A stretch of DNA of 64,000 nt from Cardinalis cardinalis (GCA_014549065.1 JACDOX010000003.1:15999877-16063876); one strand, 5' to 3'; shown: positions 45,508-60,645, counted from the first letter of the stretch. Numbers and translations: made by a program. Notes: generated by a model from the letters alone, not told the origin.

Positions 45508-47000
45508 GTAGGATTTCATCCATTCTGTCTCCTCTTATTTCAATCACCAACAATTCTTTTGTTTGCTTGAAGGGTTTAGGGTGCTCATTTACAAACTGTG
45601 CAGGTATCTGCACTCCAGTAATACTATTTCACTAGTTAATGGATTTAGCCATTTCAACTTAGGGAATATTGGGAGGTGAAGATTCACATTGGAACTTACT
45701 CCTGAACAAAATCCAATAAAAATTGATTAAAAAAAATACAAATTAATTTTTAATGGAAATGTTATACACTTACCTCTTGCAGCATAAAATTATTCACTTG
45801 TCCAGAATTGCACTTAAGGTTGGAAAATTCTGGGGAACAAGCCANCTGGTTACAGGAACTGTTCTCTGGGAGGTCCATTTAAGTCCAAATTTGGATTCAA
45901 TTCACTTGAGAGTTATCTTAAGAAGATTCAAAACTAAATGCAAAGAAAAAAAAATATTAGTGATACCAGAAAGAGACATCTCAATTTTNCCAGCTAACTC
46001 CACAGGACTTTTGGAGGACTGTTGTGAAGGCGGGGGGAAAANCTGCTAAGGAGTAGAATCTTTCTTTATGGTTTATAGCTCCATCTTTATGGGGCTGTGG
46101 TNACATGGGTAACATTAAAATCTCCTTTTTGCCAGACGTGCAGTTAGCAGGCATATCTCAAACAGGCACCTGCTGTTTGTGAGGAAAGGAGAGAGGCTAT
46201 CCCAAGGACAAGGATGCCATGCTGTCCAAACTTTTTCCTCCTCAGTTTTCTCACTAATGCCATTGCCCTGCACATAACCAAGCTGTACCACAAAGAGCAG
46301 AGCCAGTAAAGCCTGGCTTTGTCTGTGTCCTCTGTCCCCTACATACCCTTGACCAGTAGCCTCAGAGTCCTCCTGTATCCCCAAATAGTTTGGCTGGGGA
46401 AAGGCTCAGCTGGTGCCTGGTGTGAAGAGATGTCTCTTCTGCCTGACCATCTGGCTGTTGCCTCCTGGAGCAAGTTATTGCTGCTGTTTCCCTCAGTGGA
46501 GACGCTAATTTGGATTCCTTTCTTCTACCAACCTGCCAGATTGCCATGAAATTTGTAAGAATTCTATCTTTTGGACTTCAAGCCTGTTGCCAACTTNGTC
46601 TGAAACTGGGCAGCAAATTCAGAAATTATATCTGTGTGACTTAGTGAGAGGGACAGTTTGCATAAGCCCCNTTTCCTCTGACAAGTGAGCTGGAAGTATT
46701 TAAATATTCACTAACCAGAGACTAGAAAACCCTGGTTGTCTCCTCTGGCTGACTCTACTGTCTGTGCTAACACCTCACCCTCTTTTTATGCATATCTGTA
46801 GGAATATTTAAAAAAAAAAACCACAAAATCATAAAAATCATTATTCACAAGCTCTAACTATATGCAAGTCACCATATACTTAAAGTCTTTTTTTTTGCTG
46901 CCTAGATTTCTGAATAGATTATAATTTTCTGTACTGCTAGATTGACACATCATGCAGCATTTTAAATGTTCATTGTTATTGTTGTTCATTGACTCTTTAG
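45508..47000 (+). other. STAT4: STAT4 intron
   Basis: GT...AG intron ending CATTGACTCTTTAG. It interrupts a Trp codon after its second base. No internal gene or recognised repeat. Confidence 0.93.
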
Positions 47001-47145
47001 GGAGGCTGCAGCCAACAATGAAGCAATGGCAATGATCCTTTTGCAGAATTTGATAATACAGGTGGACGAACAGCTGGACCGGGTTTCGCAGGAGAAGAAT
47101 CTGCTCTTGATCCACAACCTGAAGAGAGTCAGGAAGCTGCTGCAG
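47001..47145 (+). CDS. STAT4: STAT4, second coding exon (residues 43-91)
   Basis: One base completes Trp43, then 48 codons: EAAANNEAMAMILLQNLIIQ, VDEQLDRVSQEKNLLLIHNL, KRVRKLLQ. The donor is CAG|GTGGGT. It codes for the middle helices of the N-terminal domain. Compared with the mammalian protein the changes are conservative (for example Leu to Val or Ile exchanges and Lys to Gln). The phase-0 exit after Gln91 is the standard STAT4 boundary. Confidence 0.98.
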
Positions 47146-50100
47146 GTGGGTCATTGCTTCCAAGGCCAAACTGCAGTGCACACTCTGGCTGCTCTCTGGA
47201 GGCAGTGCTTGAGCTCTGTGCAGTGCAGTTTGTTCCAGGGCCCAGCTCAGAGCTGCCCCGACTGCCGCAGACCCCGAGCAGCTCTGGGAACACTGAGCCT
47301 TCCACAAGATAATTCAAAATAACAATTCCACTGTCTTTCTGTGGAACAGTAATTCCTGTTTCAATGCATGCAGCTTGGATACAAATGCTGTGACTTCTTA
47401 GCTGTGTGCATATATGTGTTTCACTGAGCTCTTACAANTAGCACTGTACAGTGCTTATAGATGCTCATGTTTATTACAAATGTAATTACCACCTCTCAGA
47501 CACCTACAGANATTTAACTATGGAATAAAATACATGCTTGGGGCTTAAGGCAGCACCATGAAAAAGGAACCTCTGTAAATCATTAGCATGCTTGCTGTTT
47601 TATGCTTTTCTGGGATTATTTGTTATGAATTACTTACAGGATTTACCGTTAGGCTTCTGCAAAATGATATTTATTTTCATTGGCTGAATGTTTCTCTAAC
47701 AATTGTTTATCTAAGGCAAGGATTCTCAGAGTTCCACTTCATTAGTCACCTACTTCCTGACACCTATCTNTCTTCTGCACAAAGCAGATATGCCATGGAG
47801 TTCAATGAAAATGTGGGGGTTTTTCTCTTCTTTGATGGTGTTTTCCATAAGTACTTAAATGATAATTACATTGCTTGCCAAACATTTTCTTTATTTGAGA
47901 CATATGTACATGCACACACATTGGCCTGGAAAATCTTAGCATGACTTCATCAATTACTTTGTTCTCTCCATGGCTGTGTCTTCCTACTCTTTATCCCTAA
48001 TGGTGGCCTCTTAAAAATATGACACTATTTCCATCACTGCCANTTTTTCATCCTATGCTATGCAAGCAGCCTCCTGTAATTTAAAAATAAAGTCACTTTT
48101 TGTTTCTTTTCTGGTTTTTGGAGCAGCACTTTTCATAATTTCAGTACTCTTCAAACACCAGATTTACTCTACTGCAGAAATCCTGTTGTTTCTGTAAAGA
48201 TCTTGGCACATTTTACCACAAAGCTGTATCACCTTAGGAAAGGATTCTTCCACAGGGGCAGATCCACGGAAAGAGAAATTTAGGCCAAGCAGTTACACTA
48301 CTGTATTCCTGCCTTAAAAGACAATGCATTTATGATTGTACCATCACAGTCTGCACAGGCAGAAGGACTAGAACATATTTCATACAAGCTCTACAAAATT
48401 AAAGCCTCTCATTGTTGTTCCTTCTACTCTATGCCCCATTTATTCTATTCTAAATTTTTTACCAAATCTTGAAGCGTCAGCTCTGTGTGCTCTGCCAAAT
48501 TGGGCACACCAAGCCAAGCAATCAGACCTTGGGTGAACTCATTTGAGTTCATGTAATAATCAGTGTGAAAATGGCCTGAATAAAACCCCTTTCTTTGAAG
48601 TCCTGTCATGTTTGGAAATTATATAATTATGTGCTTCAGGAAGAGCGCAAAGCAAAGGAGGGTCATTCCAGAAAGGCGAGAGGAGAGGAGTTTCAGGTGA
48701 TTTGTGATTAAATGGTTTCTCAGGTACTAGGGCCTGAGTCACAACTCCAGAACAAGCCAAAATGCTCAAGTATCCCCATTGCAGCAGAACAGTGTTATGA
48801 ACTCCTTGAGAGCACGTGTGACATTGCAATTATTTATACTGCTTATAAAACAGGATCAGAATCTTGAATATTGCAGTAGAATGTTTCTAGGTGAGAAAAA
48901 AAAAAATCAAAACCAGCAGCTCTCCCCATCACTAATAATGTTGACCTTTCTTCATTGCATTAAGACAGCACATAACCTGAATTTAGACAAAAAAGCTATC
49001 CATTCACTTTCAAAATACACATGGAAACCNCCAAAAACTGGATGGCACTTTCACTGTTGGAGCTTTTCCTGATCTTGAACACTATCACCCACAGTCTGTA
49101 TTTTAATCTCCAAAATAATTAGAATAGGCTGCAGTAGGACCAGGTTCTTGCAGTGTTTGATAAAAACCTATGATTGGATAAGAAAAATAATTTATACTGT
49201 CTTAAGAAATCTGTGACACCAGAGTTTTTGACTTTTGTGTAAAACACTATGTTACTGCTGATAACGTACAGGACATAGAGGATAAATGCCAAGGTATGGG
49301 CTGCATGTGCTGTAGAGCTGCACAGGCAGTCTCCTGCTGCAGCTGTCAAAGTTATTTCTTCCCTGATGAGGTAAGTACNTCAGTAAAGAAATGCTACAGG
49401 AGCTGAAATCAGCTGACAGCCTCTCCTTGTTATCAACTGCCAAGTGTTATTAATGGACTGAACATGACACATAGCATGGACAGTATGTTCTGTTATGTTC
49501 TTAACTTTGAGTATACAAATTATCTAATTATGGGTCTAATCTTTTGTTAATGCATGGCTGGTTGCATTTTATTGCTGAATATGTGAGAAGATTGGAAACG
49601 GGCATTTGGCTTCCCAGCCACAGCTGAAGCCCTTGCAGATACCTAACTCTTGCAATTTAGTTTGTGACAGGTTTGTGAGACAGCACCAGAAAAATGTGAC
49701 TGATGTACAGAGCAGGATGCCGTGGTCCTTTTTGTCCCAACACATCACCTAGGAAAAGGGAGGCTGGAATCCTACGCTGTGAAACTAATGAGGTTTTTCA
49801 GTGACTGATGAAAGAAAGACTGGGTTCCTAAACAGGGGAGGAAGTTGCTTCTGTAAACATCTTTTCCTATCTGGTGACTCTGTGAACAGAGTTGGTTTGA
49901 CTTTCTCTGAAGGTTAGTTACCATGAGCCCACCTTTATCTCTGCTTCGCTCTCTGGTGGAAGCACTTCTTTGAAATTTCACAGTTCCCTCCTCTTCCTTC
50001 CCCTCTGAACCACACGCAGATGCACAGACCCTTGTGCATGGTGCACACACACAAAGCTGTCCAACCACAATACAAGATCTGAGTGCAATGTTTGTTCATT

Positions 50101-53100
50101 GCTTTGAGCCAAACTGTGTTANCCTATTGAGTAACACTTGACACAATAGATAATGCTGGAAACCAGCACTTACCACTATGTACACAGCATAGTGTGTTGA
50201 GCTGTAGTAAAGGCTATGACNATAGCAATAATAAAGACAAATTCAATTAGAGAACACACAAAAGCTATTCAAAAGCAACCTGCAGTTCTTGACAAAACAC
50301 AAAAGGAGAGACTAACATTTAATCAGAAATACAACTGGATGGTTAGTGAAAGGCAGCCTTAGAAGAGGAAGCAATGCATCCCTCATAAGTGGCCTGTACA
50401 GCTGTTTTCTAACAGACAAGGACTCCTTAGGATCAAGATTCCCCATGCTGTTCCTGAGTCTGGAGAGTGTTATTTCTAGGAGTCTCCCNCACCACAGCCA
50501 AGCACACCTCATCTAAAAGATTTTCCTGATATTTTTGTTATAAAATTGAGAAAATCTTCTATTCTGACTGTTTACTGAAACATCTCTACATAAATAGGTT
50601 GGTTGTTCTCTGAAAAAAAGAATGGAAGTAGTGAAAGAAGAGAGAATTTGCCTGCCTCAGTTGCAATACAAAGTTTTAGGCCACCTTGGTGNTTGTGAAG
50701 GGCAAAGAGAAGTCCAAGCAGGAAGGTGTGTCTGCCTGGCACCCCTGCTTTTAGATCACAGGGACCATCCCTATTCTCTCAACATTAGAGAAAAAATTAT
50801 GCAGTGTGGTATTCCTGCTTAGACCGCTTACATTTCCAAAATTATCTGCAGGCAAAAAGAAACACTGAATAGTGTTTCAGAAAATATGTAATTTGAAAAA
50901 GTTATAAGCACTTGAAAATAGTGTTAAGAAACTTAGCTAAGCAGCTGTGGTCACTGCTAGCTTTCTGTAATTTGCTTCTCAATTTCTTACTTTCATCGAA
51001 ACATCTCTTCTTCTTGACATTAATCTAGTATAAATGCACATACTGTATTAAAATCAGGGTCAGCATTTTAGGTTAAAATCCTTCATATTTGCTTCCTACA
51101 TTATTATTACTTCTCAAGTCAGTAAATTGGATTCATTTTTATAGCAGAGCAGCCTTTTGTTGCTGTGCTCTTCAGTNGGAGACAGAACAGCACAGTCACT
51201 TTCTAAGGTTAAATTCTCTGTCCATCTTCCTAGAGAGCTTCTGCTCCCCCCAGCAGCACTCTCAGAAAGGGAGGAGGGAGAAAATGTTCAGAGGCAGTGA
51301 GGGAAAGAGCAGGAAAACCATGCTTATAGTTCTTTCTCCTTAAAATCTAGATGGAGAAAAGCAATGCAGATTAGTTACAAGGAGATGGTTTGTGCTGTTG
51401 TTATGACAACAAAATGTAAAGGGCGGATGTTAAGCTTGGAAGAACTGCCTGGCACTTCTAGGAACCAAATTGCAGATGTAGGAGTCTGCATGACCTTGGC
51501 CCGTGGACAATTTCATCCCAGGGTTCAGAAGGAACATTTGTACGTTTGGGAATTTTGTATGTGACAGCGTTCAGCTCTCCCTGATGTAAGCCCCCAGTGG
51601 ATTTAGTGCTCAGAGACTCTCATGGAAGACAGGCACTGTCCACATTCCTGACTCACATGCCAAAATCCTGGGCTGGGAGAGAGCAGGCAGGCTGCAGTGC
51701 AGCCAGGGAGCCAAGGGCAGCCTGGGAATCAGAGATGTGCACTGTGCCCCCGTGCCCCACAGCTCCATTCAGGAATGGTGCTGGTGGCAACTGCCTGTTC
51801 AGCCCTGGGATGTCCTTCCCCACACACACTCCAAGCTGGAAAGCTGGAGCACTCCTCCTGCTAGACAAGGATTAGCTCCATGGAATGCAGCCTNGCCCAC
51901 GTGTGGGTTCAGGTGAGCTCTCAGGGGGAGCCTCTGTCTGTGCTGTGCTCTGTGACAGGTGCAGGACAACCCCATCAGGACAAAAGCAGAAATTCCCAGA
52001 ATCATCCTGCTCATAACTGAAGCCCTTATTTATGCTNTAGTCTCAAGATAACTTCTGAAAGCAGTCCCTTCTCATTAATGGCAACATGCATCTGTGTCAC
52101 TTCTCTATTTATGGCTTTCAGGGTGAAATCTGGTTACATAAATTTTCCTTTATAGAAGTGAAATAACAGATTTCAGGAATAAGAAGGGCTGCTCTGCTCA
52201 TTTACCATTGAAGCCTGAGTTAATGAGTATAGTGTGTGCTCTGGGGAACAATTTGCTGTAAATTATGTATATTCATGAAATTNATTTAATTCTCACAGCA
52301 GATTTTCCAGTATTGGTGAACTTTACCAACTCCCCAGCCCTGCTAGAGCCTAAGATGAGGGGAGGGAGGGTAATGGGATTATTCCTGGATGAGCAGATCT
52401 GTGGGCACACACACCATTAACACCTTAGGGTCTGTTTACAAAGGGAGAGGTCANGCAGAAGCACCAGATCTGCTGATTCACACCAACCAGTTATATAAAA
52501 ACAAGCTTTTGGAAGTTATAGTAAGTAGCTGGAAAATTGTTCTTTGGTTACATGACTTTATCCTACACAACTCTGGCTGCTTTTATGGAAAGGTCTGGAA
52601 TAGCTTCTGAAAGTTATATATGTTGTCATTGATAACAACATATATTAAGGCACTTTTTTNCTACAAATGCATCTTTACTTTACTTACGATGCTGCCTAAA
52701 ACAGTAACCCGGCAGTGCATTCCTGATTCTGTCATGTTCCTGCTTTTACTGCCCAGTTTGTTTCCATCTGCGATGGGCACTGAACACCCCTGTGCTTCTC
52801 CAGATAGAACTAAGGGAACAAANAAAGGTTCTTTTGTTCAAGTGACAGTTTACAAAAGCCTCTGTACCAGAAAGGAACATGCATGAGGAATGCAAGGAAC
52901 AATCCTAAGATTATTCATTTCAGTATNTCAAAGAAAATGGACAAAACAGCATTAGATCCAAAACAAGACATTCCAGTTGGTGATCGACAAACAATTCTAA
53001 TAAGCCCTGTGCTGAGAAACAGTTGCAAAGAGTGGAAACAGCCATTGATGTTTTAGTTGCAGTTTCCTGTTAAAGCTTACAAAAGGGTGAGAATGGAACA

Positions 53101-56100
53101 AAATAGAGAAAGTTCCTAATAAACCACGGAAGATCCATTTCAAAATGTTATTTACACCTATTTAGCACTCGTGTAGCCTGTCAGATCAACAACTCAACAC
53201 GGTAAGGTAGGATGTGTTTTGAACCAGCATGTCCTGCTGTCTAACACAATTCAGATTGTATTAGACTGCTCCCAGTGAATTTTTCAGTACAACCATTAAA
53301 GCTGTTTACAGAAGATTTTGGCGTGCAAATGGGAAACCCCNCACAGAAGCCTGTTTGCTGAAGCAGCTAGGTGTCTGCTCCTAGCAACTGCAGCCTGGTG
53401 ACTGCAGCTAACAAAGGTTTTTAAAAATTACTGGTACAAGGCTGAAAAAGGTTGCTTGTTACAAGTAAAATACTTTGGGGTTTCTAGTTATTATTGAAAG
53501 AACACCAAAAAAAAGTTTATAGACTTTCAGTTTGTTTTTGTAGAATGAAAGAGAGTTAATTTTGCAGACAGAAGTAAAAATACAAGCAAACTAAATAACC
53601 TCTTGTGGGCTTTGTTCATTCTGAAGTATTAAGAGCCCAGTTGCAGTTGAACATCTGCCCGAGAGATTAGTTAATAATACTCAGGTCTTTGTGCCCAGGG
53701 GAGGAAGGGCATGTGGAGATCAGTCCTCTCTGTCCTCTGATGTTTTTCCCTTTTTCATAAGGAACATGGTATTTTTACTTACTTTCAAATAAATCTCATT
53801 TAAACAAGAAGTTTTTTATTCTCAAGTAAATATCAAATAATAACTACCCCACATTATTCANCCCTCCATGTCTATACAGTTCTACTGTCTGATGATGATT
53901 TCTAAAGAAATGTATTTTCTGTAGCTTTATCTCACCCTACCTGCACAGAAATCTGCTGTTTCTGTAGGTTATTCCTTGAGTGGTTTTAGAGTCTGCTGGG
54001 AGGGACCCAACAGTGGAATTTGAGGGTGGAGAAAAAACCTCTGCCTTCTCAGCTCATTTGCTGTGCTTTTACAGCTTTGCCTATTGCAATTTTGTTGCAC
54101 GTGCCCCCAGAAAAAAATTATAATCATCTGGAAGTTATGCATCATACACTAGGAGAAAACTACAAGACTTCAAAGCTTTGTATTAGGACTTCCCACACAT
54201 CATAGGAGTTTTCTAAAACAACGAGGTTGCCTTTAAGTTCTCGCACCTATTTTGAGAGAGGGAAGGAGAAATCTAAAAATAAAAGTACANCAAGAGCAGT
54301 CTAAATAGATAGTGTCACAGGTACTTCCTTTTAAAGACCTACATAAAACAGAGGCATCTTTCTAGTAGAAGATTTTTTAGTAAGAATACTGCCTGTTTAA
54401 GTACAAGCTTTCAAAAAGCTCCCAAGCACTTAGCATTTATCAGGCTAACACAAGGACCAGCTCTTTCTTTGTATTCTGCTGTTGTCTTCATTAGACTTTC
54501 TGCCTGGATGCATAAACAAAGACAGAAAACAAATCAAGGTGAAGTGTTATTTGTCACATTTGAAGGTGAAAACGGGAAATATGTATGTACAGCTATGCCT
54601 TCCCACCCACACATCCGAGATACACAGCTACACCAAATCTTTCTTTCTTTTAAAAAATGAAATGATAGACAAAAGGGGTTTTTCTCCCTGTTTTTGATTT
54701 TATGAAAGATGAGATATTTGCTTTTCCAGAAAGATGCTGAGTATCAGACTTTGTAANATAATCACATCACAAGGAAGTAATAGGGACGGAAATGTATTTT
54801 TGCTTGACTTTGTTTTGTTGTTTCCTATCTCTCCTCCCTTCCATCAGCTTCTTTAAATATTCATTCNGTATGAACAAACACTTCAATGGTCATACTAAAT
54901 AACTCTGCTACACCTCCAAGTAAAGCTCCTATTGTAAACAATTAAAAGGCTCAAGAAGGGCTTTTTCTAGCAGAAATGAGAAGAAATACAGCTGATGGTT
55001 TTGAGNTCAAAAAAAGAAAGAAAAATAAAAGAAAAAGGAGAAAAGGAGCTAAAACCTGACCAAATTCTGAAACAATTTTCAGAATTGGAAAGCACCAAAA
55101 CCTACTCAAGTCCTTTTATAGGTCACCTTGAAAACACAGAGATAATCAGGCAAACCCCTGACTGACTTTCTAAAGGTTTCATAGCACATCCTTCTACATC
55201 ACAAGTCAAGACCAACTAACACCTNATCCCCTGCTTTACCCACTGAAAACAGCCAGCTGCTCACATAGTGCACATCCAGTATTCACTGATAGGTGTGTAC
55301 AGAGCCCTGTGACATGTGGAAAGCAGTCAGTGTTAGAGTAGCTGGGAGTGATTCACTTTGTGATGGAGCCAGCCATAGGAAAATCAGCTAAAATTTTGAA
55401 ATTTTAAAAATGGGAAGAAAAGAAGAGTAAGAGAATGACTCTGGTCTAGATTTCTTCATTTCTGTCAGAGTAAGCAGATACTAAAACTGACACTTGTTTG
55501 GTGTTCTTTTTGAAAGCACATGTATTTNAAAATGTCATAATACGTATTTTAAAGTTTCTCCATGACCTTGCAGCTTACAGAATCTAACCTTGCATTTTCC
55601 TGGCCACTGTTTCATGTGCCTTAAACATACTCCAAAGAGTTCAAGCTGTTTTAAAATTTGGCTAAAGGGCATAAACTCTGCATGCTATAACGTACAAACT
55701 GTTTTTGCAGAAATGCCTCTTTGTTTTTCTCCAAGATCTCGTAAGATACTGTCACAACAGATGTCCCTGGAGTGGAAAGAGTGCATGCCGGGTGGCAGTA
55801 GGAAGGTTTTCTCCAAGGAAATGTCATCAGCATTCTCAGAAAATTGTCACCNGTTCAGAATGAAAGTTCAAGTTCCCCCTGTTTGCTTAAATTTAGCCAT
55901 CATGCTGGTAGTTCTTGAGAAGGATNCAGTCCAAATAAGATAATTTGTTGTTTGTTGTAACTTGTGGCATGGAAAGACCTCATTGGAACAGAAGAGAGGA
56001 AAAAGAAAACTTCTAAGAACAACAGAATTACAGTAATATTAGCAGATATTTTGATTTGAAAGAAGAAAAACGACTCTTCAATTTCTCTGTGCTGGTATTT

Positions 56101-59100
56101 GTCAAAAGACAAATATAAATTTTCTCTTTACATGTTTAAGCTTATTAATACAATTTTGTGTATCTAAAGAATCCACACTCTTCTTCCTCTTCTGGCTGCT
56201 AGTGTCTAAGTTAGGATTCCTCCATCTCAAGCCATTTTTTGTTAAAGTTCCTTAATTTTCCAACTTAAACTACTCTTTGCTGCTAGGAGATGGTTTTCAA
56301 TTANTCATTCAGAAATCAAGGTCATGTTGGGCAATTTCTGCCCTCAGCTAAAGACAAAATGGAAGTGCAGAGCAACAAGAGCTGGCAGTAGGTGAATAAT
56401 AAGGGAATACCAAGCAGTGCATTCCAAAGTGGAATTACAGCTGAGAAGTACAAAACACAGGCAGAAATTTTTAGTGTTATCATTTTTCTAGAGTAAAAAA
56501 CCATGGTTGTTGTGACTTTTAGTAGCTATCATTATTCAGTAAGTCGCAATTATTGAGATATTTAGTGTTACATTTCATTTATCAATTTCTTACTGATGAG
56601 TTGCAATCCATCTGCTCCCTTANTGCAAAAGGGGCTGCTCCAGGAGCACAGGTGGCAGCTCTCTGTTGACCTTCTTGGCATCTACTCAAACTGAATCAAG
56701 TTGAAGAAGCACCAGCCTGGCATAAGTATGGGAGTCACTATGGACCCAGCTTGTTTCTACAGATTTATGAGTTAGAGAAGAAAGAGAGGGGGGAAAGTGA
56801 ATTTCCACTGCATCTCTTGATTCAGATGTTTTTCTCTTAATGAAACAAAGAAAGGGAGAGGAAGGAAGAGCTTTTGAAAGTTTTGCATATGAATCGCGTC
56901 TAGAAACGCTAGGGAAGTCCCTAATAACCGGCATCCTTTGTGGGGAATTTTAACACATCCCACTGTCAGAATTTTTTTTTTAAGAGCCTCTTCTACATAA
57001 ATGTNTTTTTCCAGATCCAAGAGAGGATATTTACTTCTTCTTGACTTGGTTAAATATTTTTTGGACCCCTTTAAACCCTTGCAGTGCTGGAATTCTGTTG
57101 GGCAGTGGTAAGCCAGGACTAAGGTAAGCTACAAAACCTCAGGCTTTGTAGCTTCAGGTACCAATGTAGGCCATGAACACTGACTGGCCATCTAGGGGAA
57201 GGTGAAACCCTGTTTTACTACCAAAAATAAGTAACAGCCACAAGCAGAAATTAACAGAGGAATTAATATGCCCATCAGTGGACTTACAGCAGTGGCAGAT
57301 TTCTCCCCATGGCTTTCATCCCAAACCTTATTAGTAACAGGACTTTTCCCCCTCTAATCAAGGTATAGATGGATGAGACAGGCTTAGCTATAACAGCTGA
57401 AACAAGGCAGGACCGTTCCCCCCTCTCCCAAATTCACCTGTGCTCATCCTTAATAATAAACTGATCCTTTGATGAGCAGTTTCAGTCCACCAAGGAGCAG
57501 AAAACCCCGTCAGTAAAAAAAGCATGAGTCATTTCCATGCCAGTTAGGAGCCTGGATTGGTTCCCTAAGGAGTCAGGCACTGGGCTGGAGCACAGCCAGG
57601 AGCACAACCACTTTTTGCAGCAGTTAATTTGCCCTGGCTGTGGCTGTTGGACCTCAGTTCCACATGACACCCCACTCAATCCTCTGCAGGAAGATCACAG
57701 CCATTTCCCACATTGCTCTATTCCCTTCCCAAAGCTACATCCTGACGCTACAGAGAGAGAGATTGGGAATATGCCCAATGAAGGGGACTGTGACTACATT
57801 ACTGGAGCTGAAGTGCAGCAGTGTTGAGGGAAGCATGCAGCGACATTGTNGTTACTGTCCTCACAGCCATGGAGCTGCCAGGGAGAAATGTGTAGTGACA
57901 GATCTTTGGCACTGTTACTTGACATGGAAATCAGCAGTGCACCCTCAATCAAGTCTCCTCCCAGGAAGGAGCAGGCAGGGAGGGAGTGCTTGGTGTTCCA
58001 TCTGAGGNATAGTGTGTCCTGGGTAGTATTACTCACCACTTCTTGTTTACAGAGGAGCTCCTAAAACCAGTCAGATTCATAACTCCTGTTCCTCAGATAC
58101 AGATGGTTCCTGGAGTAAAGTACTTTCCTGAACTGCTTTTAAGGGGATCAAAGGAGGCACAGCACTGCAGCTATTCTGGGTGTGAACTGGCTGCACTGTG
58201 GGGCATGTACTTTTCCTGTCCTGAAAAGATTTCAGAAACCATAGAAACAAAGTTCTGTTTCATTGCTAACAATGACAGGGCAGTCAAAGCTTTCTTGCAA
58301 GGGAACGTTTGGTACCTTGGTTATTTAGTTTTAAGAGCCCTGTCCATACCTGGAAGCACAGTACACATGGTATTTAATACCAAGCAACTCAAACCAAGTT
58401 GCCATGATCAAAACTACCATTTTTAATATGNTGTTTGTTTACTTTGCAATTGAAGTCAAAACCTATTTCAGATTACACATTTCATGCATGAGCTCACATG
58501 AAATGTTTAGTGAAAAGCATTAGAAANGTATGTTTAATGCCACAGTACTTGTTGCATACAGAAGCAAAGTGTTCACATTTCTGTCAGATGCATTTACACA
58601 CTTGTGTCTAACATAACAATTGGTGTGAGATATCAAAGGAAGATATGGCATCAATTAAAGTATATAAAGTATTAAAGTATATAAACTTATTGTGCCACAT
58701 TCAGAGACAGCTATAATGAAAGAGGTTCTGAGTGGCAGGGAGATATGATNAAAATAAAGACTAGTGATAAAGAGGAGAATAAAGAGTAAGTCCAGAACTG
58801 GAAACTGTACAGGAAAAGAAATTAAATGGATTAACTCTGATGAATGGACAAACACTATGAGCAGTGAATGAAGGTTATNTGAATNAATGATACTGAATGA
58901 AAGGCATGAAGGATACTGAGAAACACTGAATGAATATATCACCATAAAGGAAGCTGCTTGAGAGTCCTGGATCATTCCAATTTTATAAATACAGCATGAA
59001 CCAATATTAGTTTAAATTGTGCCCAGTCCTCAGTCATGCATCAGCAATTCAGCACTTTATTTATGGTGGCGTAAAAATAAAGATTTTTTTTTTCATTCTT

Positions 59101-59636
59101 TGGCTTGGGACAAAAATTACTTTTTCCTTCATCTCAGGCACATTATTTTTTGAAAGACAAATATTGTTCATAGACATTAAAATTTAAGTCTCCTGCTTTA
59201 TGCTGAGGAAGCTTTCCTGCTTGCATCATTACCATATTGATATGCTTACAAACTTTTTTGTTGGCAGAAGTGCTACATGCTAAGCAGCAACATCCTATTG
59301 AAAATCGAAGGTGTGATAAAATCGTGCCCAGAATAGGCTGACAGGAAAGCCCTTTCAAAACAGCTGTGTTAGCAGGGGAGCAATTTGATCTCCAAATTAT
59401 ATACATCTCAGAATTGTATCTTTATAATCTCTGTGGAACATTGTTCAGAATATTTTATGACAGTGGCACAAACTGATGCTGCCCTGAAAGGCTGAACCAG
59501 CACATGGAAAGGGGACTCTTTTCCACCCACACCAATCTGCACCTCATAGACACTTATACATCACATTGCTTGTGATTTCCAGAGGGACATCCTGAATTCT
59601 GGAATTTTTCTGAGTTGTATTTACTTGTGCTTGCAG
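47146..59636 (+). other. STAT4: STAT4 large intron (12.5 kb)
   Basis: The longest intron in view, bounded by CAG|GTGGGT and TTTACTTGTGCTTGCAG. Open frames inside (for example 55590-55943) lack splice sites or conservation features. No clear transposon was recognised. Near 58860-58940 a short stretch repeats GATACTGA and GAATGAA units imperfectly. Regulatory elements may lie here but cannot be identified from sequence alone. Confidence 0.9.
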
Positions 59637-59735
59637 GGCAAATATCATGGTAATCCCATGCATATAGCAGTGATCATCTCAAACTGCTTAAGAGAAGAAA
59701 GAAGAATATTGGCTGCAGCCAGCATGCCTGTACAG
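59637..59735 (+). CDS. STAT4: STAT4, third coding exon (residues 92-124)
   Basis: 99 bases, 33 whole codons: GKYHGNPMHIAVIISNCLRE then ERRILAAASMPVQ. The donor is CAG|GTAATG. This is the last part of the N-terminal domain. The HGNPM and NCLREERRILAAA signature is strongly conserved in STAT4. Confidence 0.98.
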
Positions 59736-60552
59736 GTAATGAATTACATTTCATTAATCTGCTCCATGTTAATCTGCTCACATGCTTTTCAGACCAAATC
59801 CTGTCCTCTCATTCCACTGAAGTGATTTCTGTGAACTAGGGGTTGCCAAATGTTGCCCTTTAAACTCACATTTGCACTTCATTAGTGGCTCTTCTGCTGG
59901 AAACATTGCTATGAGGGACTTCCATGTCACAGCTAATCTTCAAAGACTTTAATCTGTAGGAAAGGCTTTAAAGAGATTATTCTGTGCAAAACAGATGTGT
60001 GTATTTTAAATTATGCAATGCATTAATTCATATTAACTATGGAATGCAAAAGACATTNCATCCATAGAGCTGGATGATTTATAGAGTTATTGATGATTTT
60101 TATGTTGTTTGGAGAAAAAAATAAGTCAAATTACATATGAAACTTATTTTGGGNAAATTGTTACATNATTAAAACCCAGAGAGAATTTTTAAGACAAANA
60201 TGTTCTTGTTAATCACTNATGGATGTAATNTGTGTTCCTGTATGAGTCTGTGCCATGGATATTTTTTTAAAAATCTAATAATCTATATTTCATTGACTAG
60301 ATGTTTAATACTACTACTGTGAGTATGCTGTAGTATACTCACACTTTTTAATCTCTCAGATTTCAAAGTTAAAGCTGCATGGTTTTCAAATGTGTAGAAC
60401 TAAACTTGTCTGTGTGTTTCCAGCAGTCTGCAGATGGTTGAACACTGGCTTTGGAATTCCCTCTCTCTGCTGGAACTTGCAGTACAGTTTCTATCACCTA
60501 TTATTATTATTAATATTACTCACCCACCAATTATCTGTTCAATGTGTTCCAG
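59736..60552 (+). other. STAT4: STAT4 intron
   Basis: Short phase-0 intron ending TCAATGTGTTCCAG. It contains several unresolved bases (60058-60230). Confidence 0.93.
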
Positions 60553-60645
60553 GGGCCACTGGAAAAGTCTCTACAGAGCTCTGTGGTTTCAGAACGTCAA
60601 AGAAATGTAGAACACAAAGTATCAGCGATCAAGAACAGTGCTCAG
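60553..60645 (+). CDS. STAT4: STAT4, fourth coding exon (residues 125-155)
   Basis: 93 bases, 31 whole codons: GPLEKSLQSSVVSERQRNVE then HKVSAIKNSAQ. The donor is CAG|GTACCT. It covers the linker after the N-terminal domain and the first turns of the coiled-coil domain, which in STATs binds regulatory partners. No frameshift or unresolved base. Confidence 0.98.

Noticed and set aside
55590..55943. 117-codon + strand frame inside the large STAT4 intron
   Set aside because: Cys/Ser-rich, no paired splice sites, contains two unresolved codons. STAT4 exons before and after join without it.
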